Shown piece after piece: positions 29,093 through 38,121 of a DNA stretch of 64,000 nucleotides; positions within the stretch are counted from its first letter, which is position 1, and the number at the start of each line of letters is the position of its first letter. The DNA is from Luteimicrobium subarcticum (GTDB lineage: Bacteria; Actinomycetota; Actinomycetes; Actinomycetales; Cellulomonadaceae): positions 124,001 through 188,000 of the forward strand of contig NZ_PGTZ01000008.1 in the NCBI RefSeq assembly GCF_002798015.1. Direction: 5' to 3'. The position numbers were made by a program, and so were the translations under genes. The notes under the pieces were generated by a model, which was given only the letters and a program-made list of their open reading frames with translations, was not told the DNA's origin and did no database searches.

Positions 29093-29123
29093 TCCGGGAG
29101 ACGGGCCGCTGAACGGTCCGCGC

Positions 29124-29174
29124 TGCTGTCCCCGGACAGCACGACGGCCGCCGTCCCCGGAGGGATGGCGGCCG
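29124..29174. terminator. Two tandem stem-loops between holA and rpsT
   Basis: TGCTGTCC/GGACAGCA (29124-29141) is followed by a 13-bp stem with one G-T wobble and loop CGGA (29145-29174). They sit between convergent genes and can work in both directions. There is no T-tract. Confidence 0.6.
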
Positions 29175-29223
29175 GTGTGCTGCTGCTGTGCTGCTGCGAG
29201 GCGCCCGTGCGGGCGCCGGCGCG

Positions 29224-29484
29224 TCAGAGGGCGTTGACAGCCTTCGCCAGGGCCGACTTGCGGTTGGCAGCCTGGTTCAGGTGGATGACACCCTTCGACA
29301 CGGCCTTGTCGAGCTTCTTCGAAGCGGTCGCGAGCGCGGTCGTCGCGGCGTCCTTGTCGCCGGCGGCGACGGCCTCGCGGACACGGCGCACGTGCGTCTT
29401 GAGCTCCGACTTCACAGCCTTGTTGCGAAGACGAGCCTTCTCGTTCGTGCCGATGCGCTTGAGCTGGGACTTGATGTTTGCCAC
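29224..29484 (-). CDS. rpsT: 30S ribosomal protein S20
   Basis: S20 is a helical protein that binds 16S rRNA early in 30S assembly. The 86-residue product has the usual length and sequence: it opens [20 protein letters not shown], is rich in Lys, Arg and Ala, and ends with [16 protein letters not shown] 29484 is chosen because it gives the standard N-terminus; a longer open frame upstream has no family match. The likely -10 (TAAGAT, 29679-29674 on the minus strand) implies a leader of about 180 bases, long enough for regulation, as rpsT is autoregulated in Escherichia coli. That similarity is inference. Confidence 0.98.
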   Translation of the reverse strand: MANIKSQLKRIGTNEKARLRNKAVKSELKTHVRRVREAVAAGDKDAATTALATASKKLDKAVSKGVIHLNQAANRKSALAKAVNAL

Positions 29485-29715
29485 GTTAGGGAACTCTCTG
29501 GTGTGTTCGCCGAAGCGAGCGGACAGGTCTAGAGGGCGGCTCCAGGACCGGGACTGGGGTGGGGAACCCGTGGAGAGGTGCCGGAGCGGTGCCCGCCGAC
29601 CTTCGGCGACCGACCGCCTGGAGAACCTGACGGTTCGACCGGCGATCCGCACCGGGCGGACACACAGCGCACCATCTTAGCAAAGACGCGCCGGTTCCCG
29701 AAGTCGGGCGCCCGG
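29485..29715. other. Intergenic leader region of rpsT
   Basis: This 231-base gap holds the long rpsT leader and promoter. I see no coding sequence with normal codon bias and no clear riboswitch fold. Confidence 0.4.
29674..29679 (-). promoter_or_regulatory. -10 element TAAGAT, probable rpsT promoter
   Basis: TAAGAT on the minus strand is a good -10 in a locally AT-rich patch. Transcription would begin near 29667, about 183 bases before GTG 29484. No convincing -35 is visible. Confidence 0.45.
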
Positions 29716-30225
29716 TCACATCGCGCGGACGACCTCGTCGAACTGCCGCCGAGGCATGATCGCGCCCTCGCGTCGCACGGACGCGGCGTCCACCCGGATC
29801 ACGCGGTCCAGCCGGACCTCGCTCGGCCGCCCCTGACGGTCCCACGGCCCCGACCCGAGGTCGAGCCAGCGCCGACCCCAGCGGTTCTCCTTCGCGAGGT
29901 CGCGCGAGTGGTCCTTGCTCGTGAGCATCAGGGCGAGGAGCCAGCCGCCGTCACGGCCGACGAGGAGCACGGGCCGGTCCTTGCCCTGGGTGGCGTCCTC
30001 CTCGAACGGCACCCACGTCCACACGACCTCGCCGGGGTCGGGCGCGCCGTCGAGGCGCGGCGAGTACTCCGTCCGGACCCGCCCGGTGAAGTCGCCCGGG
30101 TAGCGGCTCGCCCCTCGCCGCGACGGAGCCGGGCCGGGCTTCCCGGACCGACCGGGACGGGGTGCGGGTCGGCGCAGCGGCCGCAGGAGGAGGTCGAGGA
30201 ACCGGGACAGGGGGTGGCGTGGCAC
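29716..30225 (-). CDS. PemK/MazF-like protein without adjacent antitoxin
   Basis: The 169-residue protein has a basic, Pro/Arg-rich N-terminus (about 45 residues) and then a PemK/MazF-type SH3-like barrel. The barrel is seen in PGEVVWTWVPFEEDATQGKDRPVLLVGR (read as two joined stretches) and in the C-terminal RLDRVIRVD. MazF enzymes cut mRNA at short sequences and are normally paired with an antitoxin gene upstream. Here the 80-base gap upstream is filled by divergent promoters, and no small antitoxin frame is visible, so this is an orphan and may not be a toxin. The GTG start is leaderless, with -10 TAGATT seven bases upstream. Confidence 0.8.
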   Translation of the reverse strand: MPRHPLSRFLDLLLRPLRRPAPRPGRSGKPGPAPSRRGASRYPGDFTGRVRTEYSPRLDGAPDPGEVVWTWVPFEEDATQGKDRPVLLVGRDGGWLLALMLTSKDHSRDLAKENRWGRRWLDLGSGPWDRQGRPSEVRLDRVIRVDAASVRREGAIMPRRQFDEVVRAM

Positions 30226-30232
30226 GCCCGAC

Positions 30233-30238
30233 AATCTA
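30233..30238 (-). promoter_or_regulatory. -10 element TAGATT for the PemK-like gene, leaderless
   Basis: On the minus strand TAGATT ends seven bases before GTG 30225. No Shine-Dalgarno sequence is present. Confidence 0.6.
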
Positions 30239-30291
30239 GCCGCGCAACACCCCCGAGACGCGCCGGTGACGCCCGGGTCACCGGGTGGACG

Positions 30292-30297
30292 TATTCT
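30292..30297 (+). promoter_or_regulatory. -10 element TATTCT for the ATP-grasp operon, leaderless
   Basis: TATTCT lies seven bases before ATG 30305 and fixes that start against the longer open frame beginning at 30266. Confidence 0.65.
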
Positions 30298-30304
30298 CCG
30301 GGCC

Positions 30305-31987
30305 ATGACCGACCTGTTCCACGACTACCCGGCGCTCCCCGCCTGGGACGAGATGCTGGACGACGAGCTCGAGGTGCGGACGTCGAGCGGCCCGGTCCAC
30401 GAGCAGCTCGCGGGCCTCAGTGCCGCCGAGGTGTCGTCCCGCGCGGACTCGCTCGCCCGCTCGTACCTCAACCAGGGCGTGACGTTCGACTTCGCGGGCG
30501 AGGAGCGGCCGTTCCCGCTCGACGTCGTGCCGCGGGTCCTCGACGCGGACGAGTGGACGACGATCTCGACGGGCGTCTCGCAGCGCGTCCGCGCGCTCGA
30601 GGCGTTCCTCGACGACGTGTACGGCGACCAGCAGGTCGTCGCGGACGGCGTCGTGCCGCAGAAGCTCATCCTGTCGTCGACCGAGTTCCAGCGGGAGGCG
30701 TTCGGCATCCGGCCGCCGAACGGCGTGCGGGCGCACGTGTCGGGCATCGACCTGGTGCGCGACGTCGACGGCCGGTTCCGGGTGCTCGAGGACAACGTCC
30801 GCATCCCGTCGGGCGTGAGCTACGTGATCTCGAACCGCCGGGCGATGGCCCAGACGTTCCCGGAGCTGTTCTCGAAGCTGCAGATCCGTCCCGTGATCGG
30901 GTACCCGCGTCGGCTGCTCACTGCGCTCATCGCGGCGGCGCCGGAGGGCGTGCCCGACCCCACGGTCGTCGTCCTGACGCCCGGCGTCTACAACTCGGCG
31001 TACTTCGAGCACACGCTGCTCGCACGGCTCATGGGTGTCGAGCTCGTCGAGGGTCGCGACCTGTTCGTCGCGCAGGGACGCGTGTGGATGCGCACCACCG
31101 AGGGCCGCCGCCGCGTCGACGTCATCTACCGCCGCGTCGACGACGCGTTCCTCGACCCGGTCCAGTTCCGGGCGGACTCGCTCCTCGGCGTCCCCGGGCT
31201 CATGGGCGTCGCGCGCCTCGGCAACGTGACGCTCGCGAACGCGGTCGGCAACGGCGTCGCGGACGACAAGCTCGTCTACACGTACGTGCCCGACCTCATC
31301 CGCTACTACCTCGGCGAGCAGCCGATCATCGCGAACGTCGACACGTGGCGGCTCGAGGAGCCCGACGCGCTCGAGGAGGTCGTGGACCGGCTCGCCGAGC
31401 TCGTCGTGAAGCCGGTCGACGGCGCGGGCGGCAAGGGCATCCTCGTCGGCCCGCAGGCGTCGGCGCACGAGATCGACGCGATGCGCGAGCGCCTGCGCCG
31501 CGACCCGCGCGGCTGGATCGCGCAGCCGGTCGTGCAGCTGTCGACGTCGCCCACCCTCATCGACGACCGGTTCCGGCCGCGGCACGTCGACCTGCGTCCC
31601 TTCGCGGTCAACGACGGCGAGAACGTCTGGGTGCTCCCGGGCGGCCTGACGCGCGTCGCGCTCCCCGAGGGCCAGCTCGTCGTCAACAGCTCGCAGGGCG
31701 GCGGGTCGAAGGACACGTGGGTGCTCGGCAGTCCCGTCCACGACCATCCGGCGGGCGGGACGCACGCCGGGGCCGAGCCCGTCTCCGACGAGGAGCTCGA
31801 GGCCGAGGCCATCACCGAGGCCGAGGACGCGGTGGCCGAGGCGGAGGACGCCGACGTCGGTCATCCGTCCGCCCGGCCCGACCTGGCCGTCCGCGAGGTC
31901 GCCCGGCAGCAGCACGAGCCGGCCGCCGACAAGCACCGGTCGCAGCCCGAGCAGCAGCAGCAGCAGGCAGGAGGTCCGACGTGCTGA
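30305..31987 (+). CDS. Circularly permuted ATP-grasp protein (DUF404/DUF407 type)
   Basis: This 560-residue protein belongs to the circularly permuted ATP-grasp family, predicted to form amide bonds between amino groups and carboxylates. Recognisable stretches are SYLNQGVTFDFAG (about residues 55-67), RVLEDNVRIPSGVSYVISNR (about 159-178) and the glycine-rich KPVDGAGGKGILVGP (about 371-385), the likely ATP loop. The last 80 or so residues are a disordered Glu/Ala-rich tail ending in a run of five glutamines. It is followed with overlaps by an alpha-E protein and a transglutaminase-like protease, a combination predicted to make and cut peptide tags or small peptides. The substrate is unknown. 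Confidence 0.9.
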   Translation: MTDLFHDYPALPAWDEMLDDELEVRTSSGPVHEQLAGLSAAEVSSRADSLARSYLNQGVTFDFAGEERPFPLDVVPRVLDADEWTTISTGVSQRVRALEAFLDDVYGDQQVVADGVVPQKLILSSTEFQREAFGIRPPNGVRAHVSGIDLVRDVDGRFRVLEDNVRIPSGVSYVISNRRAMAQTFPELFSKLQIRPVIGYPRRLLTALIAAAPEGVPDPTVVVLTPGVYNSAYFEHTLLARLMGVELVEGRDLFVAQGRVWMRTTEGRRRVDVIYRRVDDAFLDPVQFRADSLLGVPGLMGVARLGNVTLANAVGNGVADDKLVYTYVPDLIRYYLGEQPIIANVDTWRLEEPDALEEVVDRLAELVVKPVDGAGGKGILVGPQASAHEIDAMRERLRRDPRGWIAQPVVQLSTSPTLIDDRFRPRHVDLRPFAVNDGENVWVLPGGLTRVALPEGQLVVNSSQGGGSKDTWVLGSPVHDHPAGGTHAGAEPVSDEELEAEAITEAEDAVAEAEDADVGHPSARPDLAVREVARQQHEPAADKHRSQPEQQQQQAGGPTC

Positions 31988-32913
31988 GCCGTATCGCGGA
32001 GTCGTTGTTCTGGATCGGCCGGTACGTGGAGCGCGCCGACGACACGGCCCGCATCCTCGACGTGCACCTCCAGTCGCTCTCCGAAGACCCGTGGGCGTCC
32101 GAGGACCTCACCCTGCGTGCCCTCCTCGCGGTGATGGACCACCCCGTCCCTGCGGACGGCACGCTCGTGACCCGCGCCCGGGTCATGCAGCTGCTCGCGC
32201 ACGACCAGCTCGACGCGTCGTCCATCGCAGGCTCCATGATCGCGGCGCGCGAGAACGCGCGGCGTGCCCGCGAGACGGTGTCGTCCGAGCTGTGGGAGAC
32301 GCTCAACACGACGCGCAACCAGGTCTCCGGGCCGATGCGGCTCGCCCGGCCCCACGACTACTTCGGCTGGGTGCGGGAGCGCGCGGCGATCGTCGCCGGG
32401 ATCATGGACTCGTCGACGAGCCACGACGAGACGTGGCTGTTCGTGATGCTGGGCCGCTCGATCGAGCGGGCCGACATGACGGCACGGCTCGTCCAGACGC
32501 AGGCTCAGCTGCGCGACTCCGGTCCGAGCTGGTCGACCCTGCTGCGCGCCGCGGGCGGCTACGAGGCGTTCCTGCGCACGTTCCGCGGGGTCGCGTCCGA
32601 CGAGAAGGCCGCCGAGTTCCTGCTGCTCGACCGGCTCTTCCCGCGGTCGATCGTGCACGCCCTCGACGCGGCCGAGGACTGCCTGCGTCTGCTCGAGCCG
32701 ACCGCCGACCGGCGCGGCGTCACGAACGACGCGCGCCGCGAGCTCGCCCGCATGCGCGCGACCCTGGAGTACTCGCCCGTCGGCGAGACGCTCGAGGTGC
32801 TGCCCGTCGCGATGGAGGATGTGCAGCGCTGCTGCTCCGAGGCGAGCGACGCCATCAAGGCCCGGTACTTCCCGTCCGCGGCCGCGACCACCTGGATGGG
32901 AGAGGCCCTGTGA
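31981..32913 (+). CDS. Alpha-E domain protein (DUF403)
   Basis: The 310-residue protein is all-helical and opens with MLSRIAESLFWIGRYVERAD, the family hallmark. The ARENARRARETVSSELWE stretch (about residues 88-105) and a second acidic SIERADMTARL repeat (about 160-170) resemble the first, so the protein looks like two similar halves. Alpha-E proteins are found almost only beside permuted ATP-grasp genes and are thought to be partners or substrates of the ligase, although their activity is unproven. GTG 31981 overlaps the end of the ATP-grasp gene by seven bases, and the next gene overlaps by GTGA. Confidence 0.9.
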   Translation: MLSRIAESLFWIGRYVERADDTARILDVHLQSLSEDPWASEDLTLRALLAVMDHPVPADGTLVTRARVMQLLAHDQLDASSIAGSMIAARENARRARETVSSELWETLNTTRNQVSGPMRLARPHDYFGWVRERAAIVAGIMDSSTSHDETWLFVMLGRSIERADMTARLVQTQAQLRDSGPSWSTLLRAAGGYEAFLRTFRGVASDEKAAEFLLLDRLFPRSIVHALDAAEDCLRLLEPTADRRGVTNDARRELARMRATLEYSPVGETLEVLPVAMEDVQRCCSEASDAIKARYFPSAAATTWMGEAL

Positions 32914-33758
32914 CCGTGCTGCGCGTGGTGCACGCCACGACGTTCGAGTACTCGGCCCCGGTGGCCGCGTCGTACAACGAGGCGCGACTGACCCCGAGCC
33001 GGGGCCCCGGCCAGCGGCTGCTCGACTCCCAGGTGTCCGTGAACCCGCACACGTGGATGCACGACTACGTCGACTACTGGGGCACGTCCGTGACGACCTT
33101 CGAGGTCCTCGCACCGCACGAGCGGCTCGAGATCGTCGCGTCGTCGAGCGTCGAGCTGCCCGACGGTCCGCCGCGGGAGCCCGGCGAGGGCAACTCGTGG
33201 GACTTCGTCACCGGACCCGTGTTCCAGGACACGATGGCCGCATACCTCGCGGACTCCGAGACCACGAGCGTCCCGCCCGAGGTCGCCGACCTCGCCCGGA
33301 CGGTGTCGCCCCGCGGCGGCGACCCCGACACCGTCGCGCAGGACGTGTGCCGCGCGATCCGCGACCGGCTCGAGTACCTGCCGGGCGTCACGACCGTTCA
33401 CACGACCGCGCGCGAGGCCTGGCACGCCCGCAAGGGCGTCTGCCAGGACGTGTCGCACCTGTGCCTCGGGGCGCTGCGCGCGCTCGGCATCCCTGCCCGG
33501 TACGTCTCCGGGTACCTGCACCCGCGCCCCGACGCGGAGGTCGGGGAGACCGTCGAGGGGGAGTCGCACGCCTGGATCGAGTGGTGGGCCGGCGGCTGGC
33601 GCGCGTTCGACCCGACGAACCGCGCGTTCGTGGCGTCCGACCACGTCGTGCTGGGGCGTGGGCGCGAGTACCGCGACGTCTCGCCCCTCAAGGGCGTGTA
33701 CGCGGGGACGGCGACGAGCGCGCTGGACGTGACCGTGCGGATCACCCGCACGGCCTGA
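32910..33758 (+). CDS. Transglutaminase-like cysteine protease
   Basis: The 282-residue protein has an N-terminal beta domain (about residues 1-110, starting LRVVHATTFEYSAPV) typical of bacterial transglutaminase-like proteases, and a papain-like core. The catalytic triad is visible: C178 in GVCQDVSH, H220 in ESHAWIEWW and D234 in AFDPTN. It has no signal peptide, so it acts in the cytoplasm. As third gene of the ATP-grasp/alpha-E operon, it probably hydrolyses or transfers the amide bonds made by the ligase; this follows from gene association, not from direct evidence. GTG 32910 overlaps the alpha-E stop. Confidence 0.92.
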   Translation: MTVLRVVHATTFEYSAPVAASYNEARLTPSRGPGQRLLDSQVSVNPHTWMHDYVDYWGTSVTTFEVLAPHERLEIVASSSVELPDGPPREPGEGNSWDFVTGPVFQDTMAAYLADSETTSVPPEVADLARTVSPRGGDPDTVAQDVCRAIRDRLEYLPGVTTVHTTAREAWHARKGVCQDVSHLCLGALRALGIPARYVSGYLHPRPDAEVGETVEGESHAWIEWWAGGWRAFDPTNRAFVASDHVVLGRGREYRDVSPLKGVYAGTATSALDVTVRITRTA

Positions 33759-33771
33759 CCGGCCCCGCTCA

Positions 33772-33871
33772 GCCCGCCGACCATGTGATGTCGGCCCGTC
33801 CGGACGCTCCCGAGGGCGCGGACCACAGGGTCGGCGGGCGGGATCGACATGGTCGGCGAGCGCTCGAGCGC
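33772..33871. terminator. Cluster of inverted repeats between convergent genes
   Basis: GCCCGCCGACC (33772-33782) pairs with GGTCGGCGGGC (33829-33839). Alternatively CGCCGACCATGT (33775-33786) pairs with ACATGGTCGGCG (33847-33858). A 12-bp palindrome GCGCTCGAGCGC follows at 33860-33871. The first two pairings exclude each other. This is a probable bidirectional terminator. Confidence 0.5.
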
Positions 33872-33880
33872 CCTCGAGGG

Positions 33881-34723
33881 TCAGGGGACGAGCGTGCGGC
33901 CCAGGACGGACCGCACCGCGGCCGTCCTGTCGGCCCCCCCGGTGATCTCGAGGTGCGGGTCGTCCGCGTCGACGCGTCCCCACACGAGCAGCGCGAGCGC
34001 CCACGCCGGTCCGGTGACGACCGCGTCCGGTGCAGCGGCGGGCGCGCCGTCCGCGTCTGACAGGCCGCCCGACGGCCCGATGCGCCAGGTGCTGTGCGGG
34101 GGTGCGATGACGATCGCGCCGGACGGCCCGTGCACGTCGGTCGCGACGAGGTCGACGGCGACGGTCGGGGCGGGTGCGCGCCCGAGACGGACCTGGCGCG
34201 GGTGCATCACCGTGACGACCTCGTCGACCGTGTCAGCCCAGACCGCGGCCGGGGTGTCGCGCGCGACGTCCGGCGCTCGGCGTCCCGTGGCGACGCCGAG
34301 GTCGACGAGGTGCACGAGCGTCTCGTGGAGCTGCCGGCGGTACCAGAAGCCCGCGTACCCGGGGCCGTCGAGCGTGAGCGCGGGGGCCTCGAGCGGCCGC
34401 TCGAGCAGGGTCGCGCGCAGGTGCCCGGACGCCCAGCCGTAGATCTCGACGAGCCGCTCGGTCTCGCGCGGCGTCGACGGGTCGGGGCCGCCGAGGGACA
34501 CGCCGAGGGCCATGGCCGACGCCCACCAGTGCACGCCGGCGAGGTGCAGCGCCAGGTCGGCGACCCGCCAGGGCGCGCACGTCGGCACCGCCGCCTCGGG
34601 GTCGGCGCCGGCGAGGAGGTCGGCGAACGACTCCTGAGCGGCGGTCAGCATGCAGACCGGGTCGGGCACGACCGTCGGCTGGTCGGTGACTACGGCGGTG
34701 GCGGTCCGTGTGTCGTGCGTCAT
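33881..34723 (-). CDS. Maleylpyruvate isomerase-like, mycothiol-dependent family protein
   Basis: The 280-residue protein fits the TIGR03083 family: an N-terminal DinB-like four-helix bundle with metal ligands, then a small C-terminal alpha/beta domain (about residues 190-280). HLAGVHWW (about 59-66) and [12 protein letters not shown] (about 129-140) supply the histidines and glutamate expected for zinc. Family members use mycothiol, the actinobacterial low-molecular-weight thiol, for isomerisation or conjugation; only a few have a known substrate. ATG 34723 stands about 90 bases from the divergent lepA start. A GACAAT between them could serve lepA. Confidence 0.85.
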   Translation of the reverse strand: MTHDTRTATAVVTDQPTVVPDPVCMLTAAQESFADLLAGADPEAAVPTCAPWRVADLALHLAGVHWWASAMALGVSLGGPDPSTPRETERLVEIYGWASGHLRATLLERPLEAPALTLDGPGYAGFWYRRQLHETLVHLVDLGVATGRRAPDVARDTPAAVWADTVDEVVTVMHPRQVRLGRAPAPTVAVDLVATDVHGPSGAIVIAPPHSTWRIGPSGGLSDADGAPAAAPDAVVTGPAWALALLVWGRVDADDPHLEITGGADRTAAVRSVLGRTLVP

Positions 34724-34814
34724 GGGACAATGGTGCTGTCTCGTGGGCCGCCCGACCAGGGTGCAATCCGCCCGCCGACGACAAGATCCGGTCGACCGCA
34801 GGAGCCCTCGCCCC

Positions 34815-36722
34815 GTGCCTCCCATCCCCAGTGCCGCCGGTGCCGCGCGCATCAAGCCCGCCGCGACGCCGCCCGAGCTGCTGCGCAACTTCTGCATCAT
34901 CGCGCACATCGACCACGGCAAGTCGACTCTCGCCGACCGCATGCTGCAGCTCACGGGCGTCGTGGACGCGCGCGCGGCGCGCGCCCAGTACCTCGACCGG
35001 ATGGACATCGAGCGCGAGCGCGGGATCACCATCAAGTCGCAGGCGGTGCGTATGCCGTGGGCGGTCGCCCCGGCGGGCGACCCGGCGGCCGCGGAGGTTC
35101 CGTACGCGCTGAACATGATCGACACGCCCGGTCACGTCGACTTCACGTACGAGGTCTCGCGGTCGCTCGCGGCGTGCGAGGGCGCGGTGCTGCTCGTCGA
35201 CGCGGCGCAGGGCATCGAGGCGCAGACGCTGGCCAACCTGTACCTGGCGCTCGAGAACGACCTGACGATCATCCCGGTCCTCAACAAGATCGACCTGCCG
35301 GCTGCGCAGCCGGAGAAGTACGCGGAGGAGCTCGCGGGACTCATCGGCGGCGATCCCGAGGACTGCCTCAGGGTGTCCGGCAAGACGGGCGCCGGCGTCG
35401 AGGACCTGCTGAACCGCATCGTCGAGCTGGTGCCACCGCCGGTCGGTGACGCCGACGCCCCTGCGCGTGCCATGATCTTCGACTCGGTCTACGACACGTA
35501 CCGCGGCGTGGTGACCTACGTGCGTGTGGTCGACGGCAACCTCAACCCGCGCGAGCGGATCGCCATGATGTCGACGAAGGCGACCCACGAGCTGCTCGAG
35601 ATCGGCGTCATCTCCCCGGAGCCGGTGCCCACCAAGGGCCTCGGGGTCGGCGAGGTCGGCTACCTCATCACGGGTGTGAAGGACGTGCGCCAGTCGAAGG
35701 TCGGCGACACCGTCACCAACGCGGGCAAGCCCGCGGCAGAGGCGCTGGGCGGGTACTCCGACCCGAAGCCGATGGTGTTCTCCGGCCTCTACCCGATCGA
35801 CGGCACCGACTACCCGGTGCTGCGCGACGCGCTCGACAAGCTCAAGCTCAACGACGCGGCGCTCAACTACGAGCCGGAGACGTCGGTCGCGCTCGGCTTC
35901 GGCTTCCGTGTCGGGTTCCTCGGCCTGCTCCACCTCGAGATCATCCGCGAGCGCCTCGAGCGGGAGTTCGACCTCGACCTCATCTCGACCGCACCCAACG
36001 TGGTCTACGAGGTCGCGCTCGAGGACAAGAGCGTCGTGACGGTCACCAACCCGAGCGAGTTCCCCGGCGGCAAGATCGGCGAGGTCCGTGAGCCCGTCGT
36101 CCGGGCGACGATCCTGGCGCCGAGCGAGTTCATCGGCGCGATCATGGAGCTCAGCCAGTCCAAGCGCGGCGAGCTGCAGGGCATGGACTACCTGTCCGAG
36201 GACCGCGTCGAGCTGCGCTACATGCTGCCGATGGCCGAGATCGTGTTCGACTTCTTCGACCAGCTCAAGTCCCGCACGCGCGGCTACGCGAGCCTCGACT
36301 ACGAGCGCGTCGGCGACCAGGTGGCCGACCTCGTGAAGGTCGACATCCTGCTCCAGGGCGAGACGGTGGACGCGTTCAGCGCCATCGTCCACAAGGACAA
36401 GGCGTACGCGTACGGCGTGATGATGACGGGCAAGCTGCGCGAGCTCATCCCGCGCCAGCAGTTCGAGGTGCCGATCCAGGCGGCCGTCGGCGCGCGCGTC
36501 ATCGCCCGCGAGACGATCCGCGCGATCCGCAAGGACGTCCTCGCGAAGTGCTACGGCGGTGACATCACCCGTAAGCGCAAGCTCCTCGAGAAGCAGAAGG
36601 AGGGCAAGAAGCGCATGAAGACCATCGGTCGCGTGGACGTCCCCCAGGAGGCCTTCATCGCCGCGCTGTCGAGCGACGCGGGCGGCGGCAAGGGCGACGC
36701 CAAGGACGCGAAGAAGAAGTGA
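34815..36722 (+). CDS. lepA: Elongation factor 4 (LepA)
   Basis: LepA is a ribosomal GTPase related to EF-G that assists translation or 30S maturation under stress. From GTG 34815 the protein has 635 residues with the normal domain order. Nucleotide-binding motifs are clear: AHIDHGKST (G1), DTPGHVDF (G3) and NKIDLPAA (G4). The LepA-specific C-terminal domain includes the [19 protein letters not shown] stretch near 590. An AGGAG lies about 11 bases before the GTG; open frame further upstream encodes low-complexity sequence foreign to the family. hemW overlaps the stop by GTGA, a widely conserved pairing. Confidence 0.97.
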   Translation: MPPIPSAAGAARIKPAATPPELLRNFCIIAHIDHGKSTLADRMLQLTGVVDARAARAQYLDRMDIERERGITIKSQAVRMPWAVAPAGDPAAAEVPYALNMIDTPGHVDFTYEVSRSLAACEGAVLLVDAAQGIEAQTLANLYLALENDLTIIPVLNKIDLPAAQPEKYAEELAGLIGGDPEDCLRVSGKTGAGVEDLLNRIVELVPPPVGDADAPARAMIFDSVYDTYRGVVTYVRVVDGNLNPRERIAMMSTKATHELLEIGVISPEPVPTKGLGVGEVGYLITGVKDVRQSKVGDTVTNAGKPAAEALGGYSDPKPMVFSGLYPIDGTDYPVLRDALDKLKLNDAALNYEPETSVALGFGFRVGFLGLLHLEIIRERLEREFDLDLISTAPNVVYEVALEDKSVVTVTNPSEFPGGKIGEVREPVVRATILAPSEFIGAIMELSQSKRGELQGMDYLSEDRVELRYMLPMAEIVFDFFDQLKSRTRGYASLDYERVGDQVADLVKVDILLQGETVDAFSAIVHKDKAYAYGVMMTGKLRELIPRQQFEVPIQAAVGARVIARETIRAIRKDVLAKCYGGDITRKRKLLEKQKEGKKRMKTIGRVDVPQEAFIAALSSDAGGGKGDAKDAKKK

Positions 36723-38002
36723 GCCCCGCGCTCCCCGACGGCGAGCCCGTCCCGGCGGACGGGTCGCTCCCGGAGTGGGTCGCCGGCCCGACGGAGCGCG
36801 CGTTCGGGGTGTACGTGCACGTGCCGTTCTGCACGGTGCGGTGCGGGTACTGCGACTTCAACACGTACACGTCCGCGGAGCTCGGCGGCGGGGCGTCGCA
36901 GGCGTCGTACGCGGCGACCGCGCTGCGCGAGGTGGGACTCGCCCGCGACGTCCTGGACCGCTCGGGCGTCCCGTCGCGTCCCGTCTCGACCGTGTTCTTC
37001 GGCGGCGGGACGCCGACCGTGCTCCCCGCCGACGACCTGGCAGCGATCCTCGGCGGCGTCCGTGACGCGTGGGGCCTGGCCCCCGGCGTGGAGGTCACGA
37101 CGGAGGCGAACCCCGACTCGGTGACCCCCGAGTCGTTGCGCACCCTCGCCGCCGCCGGGTTCACGCGCGTGAGCTTCGGGATGCAGTCCGCGGTCCCGCA
37201 CGTCCTCGCGACGCTCGACCGCACGCACGACCCGCGCCGCATCCCGGACGTCGTCGCGTGGGCGCGCGACGCGGGGCTGGACGTCTCGCTCGACCTCATC
37301 TACGGCACGCCGGGGGAGAGCCTCGACGACTGGCGCGCGAGCCTGGACACCGTCGTCGCGACGGGCGTCGACCACGTGTCGGCCTACGCGCTCGTGGTGG
37401 AGCCCGGCACCAAGATGTTCGCCCAGGTGCGCCGCGGCGAGCTCCCCCTGCCCACCGAGGACGACCAGGCCGCGAAGTACGAGCTGGCCGACACGGCGCT
37501 CACCGCCGCCGGACTCGACTGGTACGAGGTGAGCAACTGGGCGCGCGGCGGCAGCACGGGCGGTCACGCGTGCCGGCACAACCTGGCGTACTGGCGCGGC
37601 GACGACTGGTGGGGTGTCGGACCGGGCGCCCACTCGTACGTCGGCGGCCCGACGGCGGCGTCCGCGGACGGTGCCGTCCCCGCGAGCGGCCACGCCGGGG
37701 TCCGCTGGTGGAACGTCAAGCACCCGCGGCGCTACGCCACGATGCTCGAGGCCGGCACGAGCCCCGCCGCGGGGCGTGAGCTGCTCACGCACGACGAGGC
37801 GGTCCTCGAGCGGGTCATGCTGCAGGTCCGCCTCGACGAGGGTCTCGACCTCGCGGCGCTCGAGCCCGACGGGCGGCGCGCCGTCGCCGGCCTCGTCGCG
37901 GACGGGCTGCTCGACGGCCGGGCGGCCGTCGGCGGGCGCGCTCTCCTCACGCTGCGCGGGCGCCTGCTCGCCGACGCGGTGGTGCGCGACCTCACGGTCT
38001 GA
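36719..38002 (+). CDS. hemW: Radical SAM heme chaperone HemW
   Basis: HemW binds heme and delivers it to respiratory proteins; it was formerly annotated as oxygen-independent coproporphyrinogen oxidase. The 427-residue protein carries the radical-SAM cluster motif as C38, C42 and C45 in [12 protein letters not shown]. The usual FFGGGTPT (about residues 96-103) and a HemW C-terminal domain with [19 protein letters not shown] follow. The N-terminal extension of about 28 residues is Pro-rich. GTG 36719 overlaps the lepA stop codon, so the genes are coupled. True coproporphyrinogen oxidase HemN is less likely given the length and the [10 protein letters not shown] signature. Confidence 0.93.
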   Translation: MSPALPDGEPVPADGSLPEWVAGPTERAFGVYVHVPFCTVRCGYCDFNTYTSAELGGGASQASYAATALREVGLARDVLDRSGVPSRPVSTVFFGGGTPTVLPADDLAAILGGVRDAWGLAPGVEVTTEANPDSVTPESLRTLAAAGFTRVSFGMQSAVPHVLATLDRTHDPRRIPDVVAWARDAGLDVSLDLIYGTPGESLDDWRASLDTVVATGVDHVSAYALVVEPGTKMFAQVRRGELPLPTEDDQAAKYELADTALTAAGLDWYEVSNWARGGSTGGHACRHNLAYWRGDDWWGVGPGAHSYVGGPTAASADGAVPASGHAGVRWWNVKHPRRYATMLEAGTSPAAGRELLTHDEAVLERVMLQVRLDEGLDLAALEPDGRRAVAGLVADGLLDGRAAVGGRALLTLRGRLLADAVVRDLTV

Positions 38003-38121
38003 CGGGTGCTCTCGGGGTGCCCTGCGCCCTGACCTGCGGGAAGGTGGGTCCTGGGGGAGCGCCCCCGGCACGACGGCGCGCGCCAGCGTCGCGGGCACGG
38101 ACCGACCCGAGGGACGAGACC

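Noticed and set aside
29080-29112. 20-bp tandem duplication around the holA stop codon
   Set aside because: Two copies of GACGGGCCGCTGA are real, but the second has no role that I can see. It is a small local duplication.
31952-31966. CAG repeat in the ATP-grasp gene as a separate repeat element
   Set aside because: It is only five units, in frame, and part of a disordered coding tail.
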